Shown here: piece after piece, positions 46,489 through 55,861 of the stretch
Layout: every line of letters begins with the position of its first letter
How positions within the stretch are numbered: position 1 is the stretch's first letter
NCBI GenBank assembly: GCA_965237895.1
Contig: CBDEGR010000001.1
Coordinates: forward strand, 186,001-250,000
From: CBDEGR01 sp965237895
GTDB taxonomy: Bacteria > Acidobacteriota > Terriglobia > UBA7540 > JAPUME01
Direction of reading: 5' to 3'
Length of the DNA stretch: 64,000 bases
Translations under genes and position numbers: made by a program
The notes under the pieces: model-generated
Seen by the model: only the letters and a program-made list of their open reading frames with translations
Databases searched by the model: none
What the model was told of the DNA's origin: nothing

Positions 46489-47391
46489 TCAGTTCTCGCC
46501 GTACTTGGAACGGAGCTGATCCATGAAAATTTTGGAATCGTCCGTCAGGTCCCAGGCGTTTGGCTCGAAGCAGAGATCGACGACCCACCACTCGTCCCGG
46601 TAGCCCGCCTTCAGCACGGCGGGCATAATGGAATCGAAATTCAGCACCCCGTCGCCGAACGGGGCGTGGCGGCTGGTCATCTCGTCATGAAGTTGATTGT
46701 CGCTGTCGATCAGATGCAGATGGCCGATCTTTCCCGCCAGCTTTTCAATCAGCTCCAGGACGCCGCCGGGAAGCGTCTCCTTCCTGCCGTACTGGCGCGA
46801 GCCGACCACGGCGCACATCTGCGCGTGGCTGGTATCGAACAGCGCGGTAAAGTTTTCGTGGTTGACGGCGGAGATCAGCTCCAGGATTTCGCTCGGCTTG
46901 TTGAAGAGAAAGCCGGGCTCGAACTCCCAGGTCATCACCACGCCCGCGTCGGCCGACATCCGGGCGCACTCGCGCCAAACGTCGGCGATCTTCTTCAGGA
47001 CCTCTTTTCGCTCGGCTCCCTCGACCGTATCCGGCTCGCTGACGGTATCGACGCGGAGCTTCGGCATCCCCAAATCTTTCGCCAAAGCGAGCGCTTGCCC
47101 GTAGGCTTTCTTGTAATCGGCCGCCGGGGCGGAGGCGGGCGGAACGGCCATAAAGTCCGGCGCGAAACCCGAGGTGCCCAGGCTGTTTTCCGCCAGCAAA
47201 CTCTTGAGCTTCTCCCGGATTTCTTTTGTAGGGTAGAGGTCGGGATGCACATGCGGCTTGAAGCCACACAACTCCACGCCGTCGTAGCCGGACGAGGAGA
47301 GTTTCTTGAGGGCCTCTTCCAACGAGATCGGCCTGTCAGCGTAGGGTCCGAAGATGTAATTCCAGCTTCCCAGAGCGATTTTGGTTTTCAC
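46489..47391 (-). CDS. Sugar phosphate isomerase/epimerase (xylose isomerase-like TIM barrel)
   Basis: 300 residues. IALGSWNYIFGPY at the start, GYDGVELCGFKPHVHPDLYP, VVMTWEFEPGFL, LFDTSHAQMCA, GHLHLIDSDNQLHDEM and FGDGVLNFDSIMPAVLKAGY correspond to the strands and metal-binding Glu/Asp/His of AP-endonuclease-2-type TIM barrels acting on keto-sugars. It is first in the three-gene operon with a Gfo/Idh oxidoreductase and a cytochrome-propeller protein, which implies oxidation, then isomerisation of one sugar. Confidence 0.88.
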   Translation of the reverse strand: MKTKIALGSWNYIFGPYADRPISLEEALKKLSSSGYDGVELCGFKPHVHPDLYPTKEIREKLKSLLAENSLGTSGFAPDFMAVPPASAPAADYKKAYGQALALAKDLGMPKLRVDTVSEPDTVEGAERKEVLKKIADVWRECARMSADAGVVMTWEFEPGFLFNKPSEILELISAVNHENFTALFDTSHAQMCAVVGSRQYGRKETLPGGVLELIEKLAGKIGHLHLIDSDNQLHDEMTSRHAPFGDGVLNFDSIMPAVLKAGYRDEWWVVDLCFEPNAWDLTDDSKIFMDQLRSKYGEN

Positions 47392-47589
47392 GATGCGCCT
47401 CCTTCGATAATGGATCGGTCGTTGATCTCATTGCCCGCTTCTCCCCGACGGTCCACCCCTATGCCTGGTTCTTTCTGCGGGTTGGAGCTTTCCTTTGGGG
47501 GAGGAAAAAACCCCAAAGAATGAACTCTTGGTTGAACTCATCTTACCCAAGATGGAGGGCGATGGGAACCGAAAATGTATTGCACTTGT

Positions 47590-48127
47590 CGGGGGGGGCG
47601 AGGCCGCCCTCTGAGAGTGCAGGCCATCACGGACCTGGCATACAGCCGGCAAAGTCATTGTGGCGGGGCTGTCCAACGAAGAGTTCGCCTCCAATCTGCG
47701 CTCGATCCGGTTCCCCTTCACCGAGGCGGACGCGGGTACCAGTGTCGAAATCTATCACGGGAACCACGGCCAATGGGAGACACGCGCGCCGGTCCGATCG
47801 TTCGTTCCCTTCGAAATCAAAACCGAGCCGCACCTGCTGGCTGCCTATACCTGCACCCCGTTGGTGACGTTTCCTCTTGCGGACCTGATGAAGTCCGGAA
47901 CTAAGGTCGTCGGGACGACCATGAAAGTCAGGGCAGACAGCGCGCCGGGCGAATGGAACCGATTCCTGATAACCCTGAAAGGGGACCGGCTGAGCGTCGT
48001 ATTAAACGAGCAGACGGTGGTGGATCAAGCTCCGGTCCCGCAACTCCCCGAGCAGGGTCCCCTGGCGCTTGTGGGCCAGGGTGCACCGCTCCGGTTTGCC
48101 AACCTCGACATGAAAGAGTTACCCTAA
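47590..48127 (+). pseudogene. Chimera of a beta-propeller-like fragment and a DUF1080 C-terminus
   Basis: LRVQAITDLAY (about 47615-47645) passes, with a one-base shift, into AGKVIVAGLSNEEFASNLRSIRFPF and LLAAYTCTPLVTFPLADLMKSGTKVVG; these match internal parts of larger propeller-like exported proteins. At about 47920 the frame continues into SAPGEWNRFLITLKGDRLSVV and RFANLDMKELP, the end of a DUF1080/3-keto-disaccharide hydrolase-type protein. So two unrelated genes were joined in frame, and the left part is also frameshifted. No start is convincing. Confidence 0.65.
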
Positions 48128-48232
48128 GCGTGGCCGGCGGCCCCAGCTTCGTGCTGGCGGTGCGACCGACCGCACCCCTACCGTTTTACGGAGTTGTAGT
48201 CGGTGGGTTTTTGAGGAATCGCGGAGAGTAGG

Positions 48233-48832
48233 ATGGAAAAACTTTCATCAATCGATGGATTGGTTGTAAGTCAAAGGAAGGAATGGGGAGAAATCCTCAC
48301 CGGGTTTGAGACCAAAAACAAATATGCGGTCTTGGACGCCTCCGGCAACGATTTATATATTGCGGCGGAACTGGGAGGGTCCTTGCTATTGCGCTGGTTC
48401 CTGAAAGCTCTACGGCCATTTGAAATTAATGTTTGGACTTATGAGAACCGCTTGGTCTTACGGGTGGTGCGGCCGTTTCGATTCTATTTCCACGAATTGA
48501 GCGTATACGACGCGCATGGGCAGCTCCTAGGGACCATACAAAAACGATTCTCCATATTGAGAAAAATCTACTCCGTTCTGGACGGCTCAGGGCAAGAGAT
48601 ATACCAACTCTTCGGTCCCATCCTCCACCCGTGGACCTTTGAAATAAGAAAAGAAGACGGCGAATACGGCAAGATTACCAAAAAATGGAGCGGTCTGTTG
48701 AAGGAAAGCTTAACCGACGCGGATAATTTCGGCGTCTCCTTCCCGGCTTCATGGGACAAAAAGATCAAAGCCCTGTTTTTGGGCGCGGTCTTCTTGATTG
48801 ATTTTGTGCATTTTGAGAATACCGGCAACTGA
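48233..48832 (+). CDS. Scramblase/LURP-one-like family protein
   Basis: 199 residues, ATG after GGAGAGTAGG. The pattern NKYAVLDASGNDLYIAAE, RPFEINVWTYENRLVLRVVRPFRFYFHELSVYDAHGQLLGTIQKRFSILRKIYSVLDGSGQEIYQLFGP and a terminal hydrophobic helix (KIKALFLGAVFLIDFVHF) follow the 12-strand barrel plus C-terminal helix of the phospholipid scramblase/LOR superfamily. Bacterial members are uncharacterised. AT-richer codons than neighbours hint at a different history. Confidence 0.75.
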   Translation: MEKLSSIDGLVVSQRKEWGEILTGFETKNKYAVLDASGNDLYIAAELGGSLLLRWFLKALRPFEINVWTYENRLVLRVVRPFRFYFHELSVYDAHGQLLGTIQKRFSILRKIYSVLDGSGQEIYQLFGPILHPWTFEIRKEDGEYGKITKKWSGLLKESLTDADNFGVSFPASWDKKIKALFLGAVFLIDFVHFENTGN

Positions 48833-48877
48833 GTGAGGTCATCATCAATAAAGCAGAGAGGGGGAAAGCCGCCGGTT

Positions 48878-49525
48878 CTACGAAGATTCCTCGGCGAGCG
48901 GCCGCTTGACCAGCAGTGCCAGCACGGCTCCCGCCACCGCAAAAACGGCCAACGTAAAGTAGACCTGGTTGTAGCCGCCCGCTAAATCTCCGGCTTTGCG
49001 GGCTTCGTCCATGATCCCGGCAAAATATTCCGGAACGTTGAATCCGTATAACCCGTAGGCGCTGAACATGATTCCGTAGTTCGCTCCCACGTTCTTGGAC
49101 CCGAAGTAGTCCGCCGTGAACGAGGGCAGCAAAGCCAGATAGCCGCCGAAGGAGAAGCCCACCATGCAGAGTCCCATCAGCAACGGCCAGAACCCCGAAG
49201 CGGTTCGCAGCAGCGCCAAACAGGCGATTGTGTAGACCACGTACATCGCCACGGCGGGGTAGTTCCGCCCCAGCTTGTCCGACAAGCTTCCCCAGGAGAG
49301 CCGCCCGATGCCGTTGAAGAACGACATGACGCCCAACGCCGCGCCCGCCGTTGCCGGAGGAGTCCAGCCGGGCGGCTGCCATCCTGCCGGAGGAACGAGG
49401 TGGAACTGCGTGGCTCCGATCACGCAACCGAAGAAGAGCGCCGCCATCACTAGAAACGTTCTTGGGATGGTCTCCGCGTAAAGGGAAGGGTCCGTGCCGA
49501 TGAACTTCTCAAGCAGCGGCGCGAA
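48878..49525 (-). pseudogene. MFS transporter (oxalate/formate antiporter-like), C-terminal half
   Basis: Six or seven hydrophobic helices from PRTFLVMAALFFGCVIGATQF through FNGIGRLSWGSLSDKLGR (the MFS loop between helices 8 and 9, with GxLSDKxGR) to the end LVKRPLAEESS. It is the C-terminal half of an OFA-type major facilitator. Its N-terminal six helices are missing and it is fused in frame at about 49525 to a protein-kinase N-terminus, giving one 261-residue open frame (49663-48878). A half transporter is unlikely to work. Confidence 0.75.
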
Positions 49526-49720
49526 GTTGAGCGAGGTGAGCAACTGCGCTTCGCGCGTCAGGCGGCCCATGCGCTGAGCGTCGTCGGCGAACCGGGAAGG
49601 GAGAACCTTTAGGGCCACGTCCCGGCCGAGCTTGGCGTCGGCGGCGCGATAGACCTTTCCCATACCGCCCGCGCCGAGGCGCTAGGAGATGCTACAGTGC
49701 GAAATCTTCTTGCCGATCAA
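49526..49720 (-). pseudogene. Ser/Thr protein kinase, N-terminal stub
   Basis: The frame reads LIGKKISHCSIS, TAG (49682-49684), RLGAGGMGKVYRAADAKLG and VALKVLPSRFADDAQRM to TREAQLLTSLN, where it is joined to the MFS piece. That is the glycine-rich loop and first lysine of acidobacterial PknB-like kinases (usually ISHYRILEKLGAGGMG). The stop codon falls just before the loop. No catalytic loop remains. Confidence 0.7.
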
Positions 49721-49875
49721 AGCAGGTCTGCTCCCTGATGCCGATTATCTTAAGTGGCGAGAGGAAGCAAGTCAACGACAGCGAGCCCCGTGATGCACAT
49801 GATGGATAAAACGTGTGACCCCATTCGGGCGAAGGCAGGAAATACACCGGGCGAGCCGGAGCGCCGGAAAGGCTC

Positions 49876-51219
49876 TCAGCGAGCCTTTTTCAAATGCCGG
49901 TCGGCAAAGTCAAGGTAATGCTCCCAGTCGTAATCGGTCACGTCGTGGTCCCCGCTCCGGATGTGGTACCCGAGGGTGGTTCCTACCGGCTGGTTCAGCC
50001 CCGGCATCTCCTCCGCCGTCAGACCTTCTTTGCCGAAGAGGCGGTAGACCGGGTCGGCGTGCTTTGTAGAGAGGAATTCCCCACGAGGGTCTATCCAGTG
50101 GTCCTCCACGGCGCTGGCCACGTACGCCGGACGCGGGGCGATCAAGGCAATCAACATGTGCTGGTCCACCGGCAAGGCGTCTTCGTGGCCGTTATACTTG
50201 TTGAAATTCGCGCAGAACCAGTGCGGGAACAATCGGTTGATGGCGGCGACCGTCTCTCCAAACCGTCGCCGGCTCAGGGCCGCCCCGCCGCACCCGGAGT
50301 TGTTGGAAATGACCAGGGCGAAGCGGGGGTCCCGCGCCCCGGCCCAGAGTGCGGTCTTCCCCAGCCGCGAGTGTCCCATCACGGCCACCTTTGTGTGATC
50401 GATGTCCGCATCGGTCTCGAAGTAATCCATCACCCGGCTGAGTCCCCACGCCCAAGCTGCGATCGATCCCCACTCGTCGGCGGCGGGCCGCGTTTGCCCT
50501 TCTCCATAAAAGAGCGGATGGACTCCGTTTTGGAACCCATCGTCGTAGTCCGGGTCGATGTCCCCGTAATAAACGGTGGCCAGCGCGTATCCCCGGGCCA
50601 GGATTTTCTCCACTGCCCACATACTGGAACTCTTCCCGCGGGATGTTTCCGTGGCGCGATGATCCACCACCGCCATGTCCTCATTCCCGTGCATCCACTG
50701 TTTCGAAAGAGTGATCCCCGGATCGGAATGGATGGTGTGGTTCCCATAAAAGTTCAATCCAAGGAAGGCCGGCACGGGTTTTTGTGCGCCGTTGGGGAAG
50801 TAGACGAGAAGTTCCGCCTTCGGAGGGTCCTTGCCGCCGGCAAACAGAATGGAGACCTGCTTCCGAACGGCTTTCCCGCCGAGGGCGTTCGGGTCAGTGG
50901 AGGTCACCTCGAACTTCAAATGAGGCGGCCGGCCGGGGCTGCGTCCGTAAACGTGCGTCTCAAAAAGCTTCAGAATCTCCGGCTGTCGCTTCCCAATCCA
51001 GGTTCGGGCGTCGACGACCCGTTCGCCGCCGGACGTCACCAGAGGATCGGGAAGAGTGTAGGAGGGAACCTTGGATTCGTCGTAGTTGGGCGGATGCATC
51101 TTCGTCCATTGCGCAAAGGTCATCTGTTCGCGCTGTCCCCGCACTGTAGGGGAGGAGAAGAAGGCAATCGCAATCAGGCAGAGGGTGGCGGAAAAAACTA
51201 CGCGCATAAAGGTCTTCAT
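49876..51219 (-). CDS. Glucuronoyl esterase-like protein, carbohydrate esterase family 15
   Basis: 447 residues with a signal peptide (cleavage about residue 28). The alpha/beta hydrolase nucleophile is S284 in GHSRLGKTALWAGA, the CE15 signature, and a catalytic His is likely H425 in RSGDHDVTDYDW. Conserved LGLNFYGNHTI, ALATVYYGDIDPDY and DEWGSIAAWAWGLSR are typical. CE15 enzymes cleave ester bonds between lignin and 4-O-methylglucuronic acid on xylan. Supports plant biomass use; the sugar-acid kinase nearby fits this. Confidence 0.88.
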   Translation of the reverse strand: MKTFMRVVFSATLCLIAIAFFSSPTVRGQREQMTFAQWTKMHPPNYDESKVPSYTLPDPLVTSGGERVVDARTWIGKRQPEILKLFETHVYGRSPGRPPHLKFEVTSTDPNALGGKAVRKQVSILFAGGKDPPKAELLVYFPNGAQKPVPAFLGLNFYGNHTIHSDPGITLSKQWMHGNEDMAVVDHRATETSRGKSSSMWAVEKILARGYALATVYYGDIDPDYDDGFQNGVHPLFYGEGQTRPAADEWGSIAAWAWGLSRVMDYFETDADIDHTKVAVMGHSRLGKTALWAGARDPRFALVISNNSGCGGAALSRRRFGETVAAINRLFPHWFCANFNKYNGHEDALPVDQHMLIALIAPRPAYVASAVEDHWIDPRGEFLSTKHADPVYRLFGKEGLTAEEMPGLNQPVGTTLGYHIRSGDHDVTDYDWEHYLDFADRHLKKAR

Positions 51220-51616
51220 GAAATCGACGCCTTATTTGATGGGATGGTGAAATCTCGTACGGCAGTATTTTAGTTAGGTTCGCCGGGCAAGTCAATCAGG
51301 TCCGGTGCGAGGGTGGCGAGCTGTGTGACCTTATAAGAATAACTGTTAGGCTTCATGACTTGAAGAATTAAGGTGCAAGAAGCCGCAAGAGTAACGCAAT
51401 ATTTAGATTGGTCATTATATGGGAAACTTCCCAGCGCAGAATTACCTGCAAATGCCAAGTGATACAAATAACGTTTTCCCCCGAGTGACACAGGGAGATT
51501 CTCTTGCCGAATCAGTAATGAATTTCACCTCGGTGGGGCTATCTTAGTCTCGCACCGGAGAGCAAGCCAACGCGAACCCGGCCATCGGCCCATGGTTCAT
51601 AGTTCCTGTCCGGAGG
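51220..51616. other. Gap between the CE15 gene and the PfkB kinase gene
   Basis: About 400 nt, less GC-rich than its neighbours. The longest frame (51491-51270, minus) shows no recognisable family. No terminator was found. Nothing further can be supported. Confidence 0.4.
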
Positions 51617-52699
51617 TTACCGCTGAATCCGCGCCGAGCCGCCCTGGGCGAAGGCGCGCACTTGCTCCACGCTCGCCATGGTGGTGTCGCCCGGAAACGT
51701 CGTCAGCAACGCGCCGTGAGCCCATCCGAGCTTCACCGCCTCTTCCGGCGACGCGCCCGTCATCAGGCCGTAGAAGAAGCCTGAAGCAAAACCGTCGCCG
51801 CCGCCCACGCGGTCGAGAACAGCAAGCTCTGCGGTCGGCGCGACGTGGGTCTTGCCGTCAATCCAGGCCACCGAGCTCCAACTGTGCAGGTTCGTCGAGT
51901 GCACCTCGCGCAGAGTTGTGGCGACGATTTTGATCTGCGGATGCTTGGCGACCACCTGATCGATCATGCCGAAAAAGGCGCTGGGGTCGAGTTTCGATTT
52001 TGCAGCAGCCTCCGGGCCGGAGATACCCAATCCCTTCTGCAGGTCCTCTTCGTTGCCGACCAAAACATCGACGTTTTTCACAATGCGCCCGATCACCTCC
52101 GGCGCGCGCTCCGCCCCGCCGGAAATATTCCAGAGTTTTTGCCGATAGTTCAGGTCGAAGGAGACCACCGCGCCCGCCGCCTTCGCCGCCTGCATTCCCT
52201 CGATGATCACCTCCGCCGTCGTCTCCGAGAGAGCCGCAAAGATGCCGCCGCTGTGGAACCAGCGCACACCCTCGTTGAAGATCGCCTTCCAGTCGATATC
52301 GCCGGGCTTCAGCCGCGCCGCCGCCTCGTTCGCGCGGTTGTAGAAGACCACAGGCGCGCGCACCCCCTGGCCGCGGTCGCTGTAGACGGTGGCCATGTTC
52401 GGGCCGTTGACGCCGTTATGCGCAAACCGCTTGTAGAACGCTCGAACGCCCATCGCCTTCACGCGCTCCCCGATCAGGTCGCCGATCGGATAGTTGGACA
52501 TCGCCGTGGCGATACCGGTCTTCATTCCAAAGCAGTCGGCCAGATTGGCAGCGACGTTGAATTCACCGCCGCTGACGTGGATTTTGCATTCGTTCGCCTT
52601 GCGGAAGGGGATCATGCCCGGGTCGAGGCGATGAACCAGCGCGCCGAGCGATACCAGGTCCAGCGCGCCCTCCGGAGGGATTTTCAGGCCATACTTCAT
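51617..52699 (-). CDS. PfkB-family sugar kinase (possible 2-keto-3-deoxygluconate kinase)
   Basis: 360 residues. The N-terminal motif HVSGGEFNVAANLADCFG and the C-terminal ATP/catalytic motif DRVGGGDGFASGFFYGL (GxGD variant with catalytic Asp) define PfkB kinases. WFHSGGIFAALSETTAEV and VSFDLNYRQKLW are typical of KdgK-like enzymes. With CE15 upstream in the genome order it could phosphorylate a uronate catabolite, but other sugars are possible. It starts just after a 170-nt gap from the next gene. Confidence 0.82.
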   Translation of the reverse strand: MKYGLKIPPEGALDLVSLGALVHRLDPGMIPFRKANECKIHVSGGEFNVAANLADCFGMKTGIATAMSNYPIGDLIGERVKAMGVRAFYKRFAHNGVNGPNMATVYSDRGQGVRAPVVFYNRANEAAARLKPGDIDWKAIFNEGVRWFHSGGIFAALSETTAEVIIEGMQAAKAAGAVVSFDLNYRQKLWNISGGAERAPEVIGRIVKNVDVLVGNEEDLQKGLGISGPEAAAKSKLDPSAFFGMIDQVVAKHPQIKIVATTLREVHSTNLHSWSSVAWIDGKTHVAPTAELAVLDRVGGGDGFASGFFYGLMTGASPEEAVKLGWAHGALLTTFPGDTTMASVEQVRAFAQGGSARIQR

Positions 52700-52869
52700 T
52701 CGATTCTCCTTGGAATGCAGGATATCCGGTACCGTAGGATTTCCCGCTTGGTCAAGCCAACAGGCCGAAAGCCGCCCGGCCGCAACAATTTAATGATTTA
52801 GTTATGTTAGTCCGCGCGCCGGGAGCAAGTCAACGCACAGTGCCCCGACAAAAATTCTCTGCAGACTCC

Positions 52870-53889
52870 TTAAGGTGATGGCGAAACGTTTTCCCACCCG
52901 CCGCTTTCCGCCGAACGAAACAGGGCGTCGATGACGGCCATATTCCGCACGGAGTCTTCGAGCGGAAACGCCACGGGTTTTCCGCTCTGCACGGCTTGTG
53001 AAAACAGATCACCTTGTATCGTGTACTGGTCGACGACATCGAAGGTAGCTTCTTCGGCCGAGGCGTCGCCGAATCCGCTGCCGTCGTCGAGGAAGATGCG
53101 GCACGGCCGGTCGGGGGGAGCATTGAAGGGAATCTCAATTTCGATTCGTCCTGCAGTGCCGAAGATCTGCATGCGTTGGTAGGAAACCAATTGGGTCGAG
53201 CAGGTGAAGGCGGCTTGACCTTGTGGATAGTCCAAGAGGGCGGAGGCCAGCCGGTCGATTTTCATCTCCGGGTCGCGCTCGATGAGGGCCACCGCGCGCG
53301 TCGGTTCACTCTCAAAAATAAAACGCGAAGTGACAATCGGGTAGCAGCCGATATCGTAGATTCCCCCGCCGCCGATCTCGGCTTGGTTGCGGATGTTTTT
53401 GGAGTCCACATTCGAGTAACTGAAGAAGCCCTGCACGGCGCGCAGCTTGCCGATGCGCCCCTCTCGAACCAGTTCGCGCGCCCGCAGCCATTGCGGATGG
53501 CCGCGAATCATGAAAGCTTCTTGAATCACGACCCCTGTCCGGTCGCGCACCTCGATCAAGCTCTGCGCTTCGGCAGCCGTCAGCGCCAGCGGCTTTTCAC
53601 ACAGAACGTGCTTTCCGGCCTCGGCGGCCTTCATCGACCAAGGGACGTGAAGGTGGTTGGGCAGGGGATTGTAGATGACGTCGATTTCCGCATCCGCCAA
53701 TAGTTCTTTATAGGAACCGTAGGCTTTGGGAATCTTCAGTTTCTCCGCCACGCGATGGGCCGCGGCCTCATCCCGAGAGGCGATGGCGGTGACGCGACAG
53801 AGCCGGCTTTTCTGCAGAGCCGGAATGACTTTTGACTGCGCGAACTTTGAGGTGCTGAGGATTCCCCAATTGAGCGGTTTTACTTCCAT
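52870..53889 (-). CDS. Gfo/Idh/MocA family oxidoreductase, cytosolic
   Basis: 339 residues, no signal. NWGILSTSKFAQSKVIPAL is the Rossmann start, VLCEKPLALTAAEA the catalytic lysine motif and GGGGIYDIGCYPI the conserved turn of the dimeric dihydrodiol dehydrogenase/xylose dehydrogenase-like branch. It probably oxidises a sugar with NADP. It lies between the PfkB kinase and another Gfo/Idh gene on the same strand. Confidence 0.87.
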   Translation of the reverse strand: MEVKPLNWGILSTSKFAQSKVIPALQKSRLCRVTAIASRDEAAAHRVAEKLKIPKAYGSYKELLADAEIDVIYNPLPNHLHVPWSMKAAEAGKHVLCEKPLALTAAEAQSLIEVRDRTGVVIQEAFMIRGHPQWLRARELVREGRIGKLRAVQGFFSYSNVDSKNIRNQAEIGGGGIYDIGCYPIVTSRFIFESEPTRAVALIERDPEMKIDRLASALLDYPQGQAAFTCSTQLVSYQRMQIFGTAGRIEIEIPFNAPPDRPCRIFLDDGSGFGDASAEEATFDVVDQYTIQGDLFSQAVQSGKPVAFPLEDSVRNMAVIDALFRSAESGGWENVSPSP

Positions 53890-53925
53890 TGGAACTTCAG
53901 CGGTAGTGGTGTGTCAGTAAATAAG

Positions 53926-53955
53926 AAGGGCACGCCCGGTGATGAACATGCCCTT
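53926..53955 (-). terminator. Hairpin downstream of the Tat-exported Gfo/Idh gene
   Basis: AAGGGCA (53926-53932) pairs with TGCCCTT (53949-53955). On the minus strand it is followed by CTTATTT and lies about 15 nt after the stop at 53970. T-run is weak, so termination strength is uncertain. Confidence 0.4.
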
Positions 53956-53969
53956 CCATCCAAGCCTTC

Positions 53970-55385
53970 TTATACTTTGTCCGGAACCACGTACGGTTTG
54001 CGGTACGAGTTGCGAAGCATGCGGTTGGCTTCCGCGTCGCCGATGACCTCTTCTTGGACCGGGTCGAAGTTCAACGTGCGGCCCAGCTTGTAGGAGATGT
54101 TGACCAAGTGAACCAGCGCCGAGGAAAGATGACCTTCTCGAATCGGCGCACGGAGGTTTTCCTTCTTACGGCTGCGGACGCAGTCGATGAAGTTGGCCCA
54201 GAGGTTGCCCCCGCCTTCCCCTTTCGGGCCGGCTTCCTGCTCGGGTCCGATCCACGACTTGTAGGAATCGTAGCCGCCGATGGCCAAGTAGCCGTTCAAT
54301 CCGTAGAAGATGTTGCCGACCGAGTTTGGCGAGCGGCTGGGTTGCCCGCCGCCTCCCGTGCCGACGAAAGGAACTTCGGGTCCGCCACCGAACGACGGGC
54401 GTCCGATTTTGCACTCGGTGTTGGTGATCCAGTGCCGGAGGTCGAACTCCAGCAATTTCTTTTTGCCGTCGGCCGTTTTGAACTCCAAAGCGCAGTTGAG
54501 CGTGTTCGGCGTCTCCTGGTCGTCGTCGAACATGTAGTGTCCGCCGATGGCCGAGACTTTGGTCGGAAGCTCGACGCCCAGACCCCAACGGGCGATGTCC
54601 ATTTCGTGGAGGCCCTGGTTGCCCAGGTCGCCGTTTCCGGTATCCCAGATCCAGTGCCAGTTGTAGTGGAAGCGGTTCTGGGTGAACGGCTTCATCGGGG
54701 CCGGTCCGGTCCAAAGTTCATAATCGACTCTCGAGGGTACCTTCTCGGGACCTTTGCGGCCGATCGTGTCGCGCCACTTGTAGCAGATGGCTCGGGACAG
54801 GTAGATATTTCCGATGAGGCCTTCGTTCATCTTTTTCATGGCTTCAAGGGGGGCCTTCCCGGCGCGGCTGTTGGTGCCGTGCGAGACGATGCGGTCATAT
54901 CTCTTGCAGGCCTCGACAAGCTGCTTGCCTTCCCAATAGGTGTGCGAGCAGGGCTTCTCGATGTAGGCGTCTTTGCCCGCCTGACAGGCCCAGATGCCTT
55001 GCAGCGAATGCCAGTGATTGGGGGTGGCAATCGAGACGGCGTCGATCGACTTGTCTTCCAGCAGTTTCCGGTAGTCGGTGTAGGTTTTCGGCTCGGGGTA
55101 TCCTCTCTCTTTCATATCCCCCAGGCGCTGCTCGATGATGTTTTCGTCGATGTCGCAGACTGCGGCCACCTCGACGCCGTCCATTGCGCTGTACCGCCGG
55201 ACGTGGCTGAATCCCTGGCCTCGAATACCGACCACGGCTACGCGCACGCGGTCATTGGCGCCGAAAACTCTTTCCGGATGAGCGAGGAAGCTCACCCCGC
55301 TCAGGGCGGCGAGGCCCGCTCCACCCTTTGCTCCGTCTTTAAAAAACTTACGACGAGACATTTTTGACCTTTCGGACATTTTCAT
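53970..55385 (-). CDS. Gfo/Idh/MocA family oxidoreductase with Tat signal
   Basis: 471 residues. MSRRKFFKDGAKGGAG near the start is a twin-arginine signal. VRVAVVGIRGQGFSHVRRYS is the NAD(P) loop, and YIEKPCSHTYWEGKQLVEA the lysine motif in the variant used by large exported members. The C-terminal domain has inserts rich in glycine (GGGPEVPFVGTGGGG) and ends NRMLRNSYRKPYVVP. Exported sugar oxidoreductase with bound cofactor. It is divergent in length from the other four Gfo/Idh proteins in this window. Confidence 0.88.
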   Translation of the reverse strand: MKMSERSKMSRRKFFKDGAKGGAGLAALSGVSFLAHPERVFGANDRVRVAVVGIRGQGFSHVRRYSAMDGVEVAAVCDIDENIIEQRLGDMKERGYPEPKTYTDYRKLLEDKSIDAVSIATPNHWHSLQGIWACQAGKDAYIEKPCSHTYWEGKQLVEACKRYDRIVSHGTNSRAGKAPLEAMKKMNEGLIGNIYLSRAICYKWRDTIGRKGPEKVPSRVDYELWTGPAPMKPFTQNRFHYNWHWIWDTGNGDLGNQGLHEMDIARWGLGVELPTKVSAIGGHYMFDDDQETPNTLNCALEFKTADGKKKLLEFDLRHWITNTECKIGRPSFGGGPEVPFVGTGGGGQPSRSPNSVGNIFYGLNGYLAIGGYDSYKSWIGPEQEAGPKGEGGGNLWANFIDCVRSRKKENLRAPIREGHLSSALVHLVNISYKLGRTLNFDPVQEEVIGDAEANRMLRNSYRKPYVVPDKV

Positions 55386-55496
55386 CTCCCTCTATTTTGC
55401 TCTAAGGAGGACAACGTACCACATGGGGTGGGAGCAGGCAAAGATGATTTTTCCGAATTTCTTTTTTCCGCCCCCATGGCTCCGGAGAAGCCCTGC

Positions 55497-55773
55497 TAGC
55501 GCATCAGTTGGCCGAACATCCCCACCGCGCCCAGCAGATTCACGGCGCAATGCGTGAAGATTCCCAGTATCACGCTCCGCTTCCACCAGACCGCCAGGGC
55601 CAGTGGCGATACGGCCCAGCAGCGGCGGGTACCCATGGCTCATCACAGGACCCGCCAGAAGGAGATAGACTGCCGTGATCAGAGCTCCCGGCAACAGGTG
55701 AAGCAGGAGGGAGTGAGCCAGGGAATGCTGGGATACTGGTTCGTCTTCGTTTGGCTGAGTTATTTTTTCACCC
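55497..55773 (-). pseudogene. CPBP (CAAX-like) membrane protease remnant
   Basis: One frame (from about 55773) reads SLLLHLLPGALITAVYLLLAGPVMSHGYPPLLG, resembling the first membrane segment of CPBP intramembrane proteases. A different frame just after it reads ALAVWWKRSVILGIFTHCAVNLLGAVGMFGQLMR to a TAG at 55497, like the C-terminal helix with its His. The middle, including the EExxR motif, is deleted. Assignment is by pattern and moderately sure. Confidence 0.45.
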
Positions 55774-55861
55774 CGTTTGATGTGGCTCTTTTCTACCCTC
55801 TGTGGGATTTTATTCTAAAGCCAGTTCTTGAGTTTCGGCTAAAACTTCTTGAGCGGCGTCT

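Noticed and set aside
54054..55367. 437-codon plus-strand frame opposite a Gfo/Idh gene
   Set aside because: Antisense shadow; no motifs, while the minus strand has a full Tat-signal oxidoreductase.
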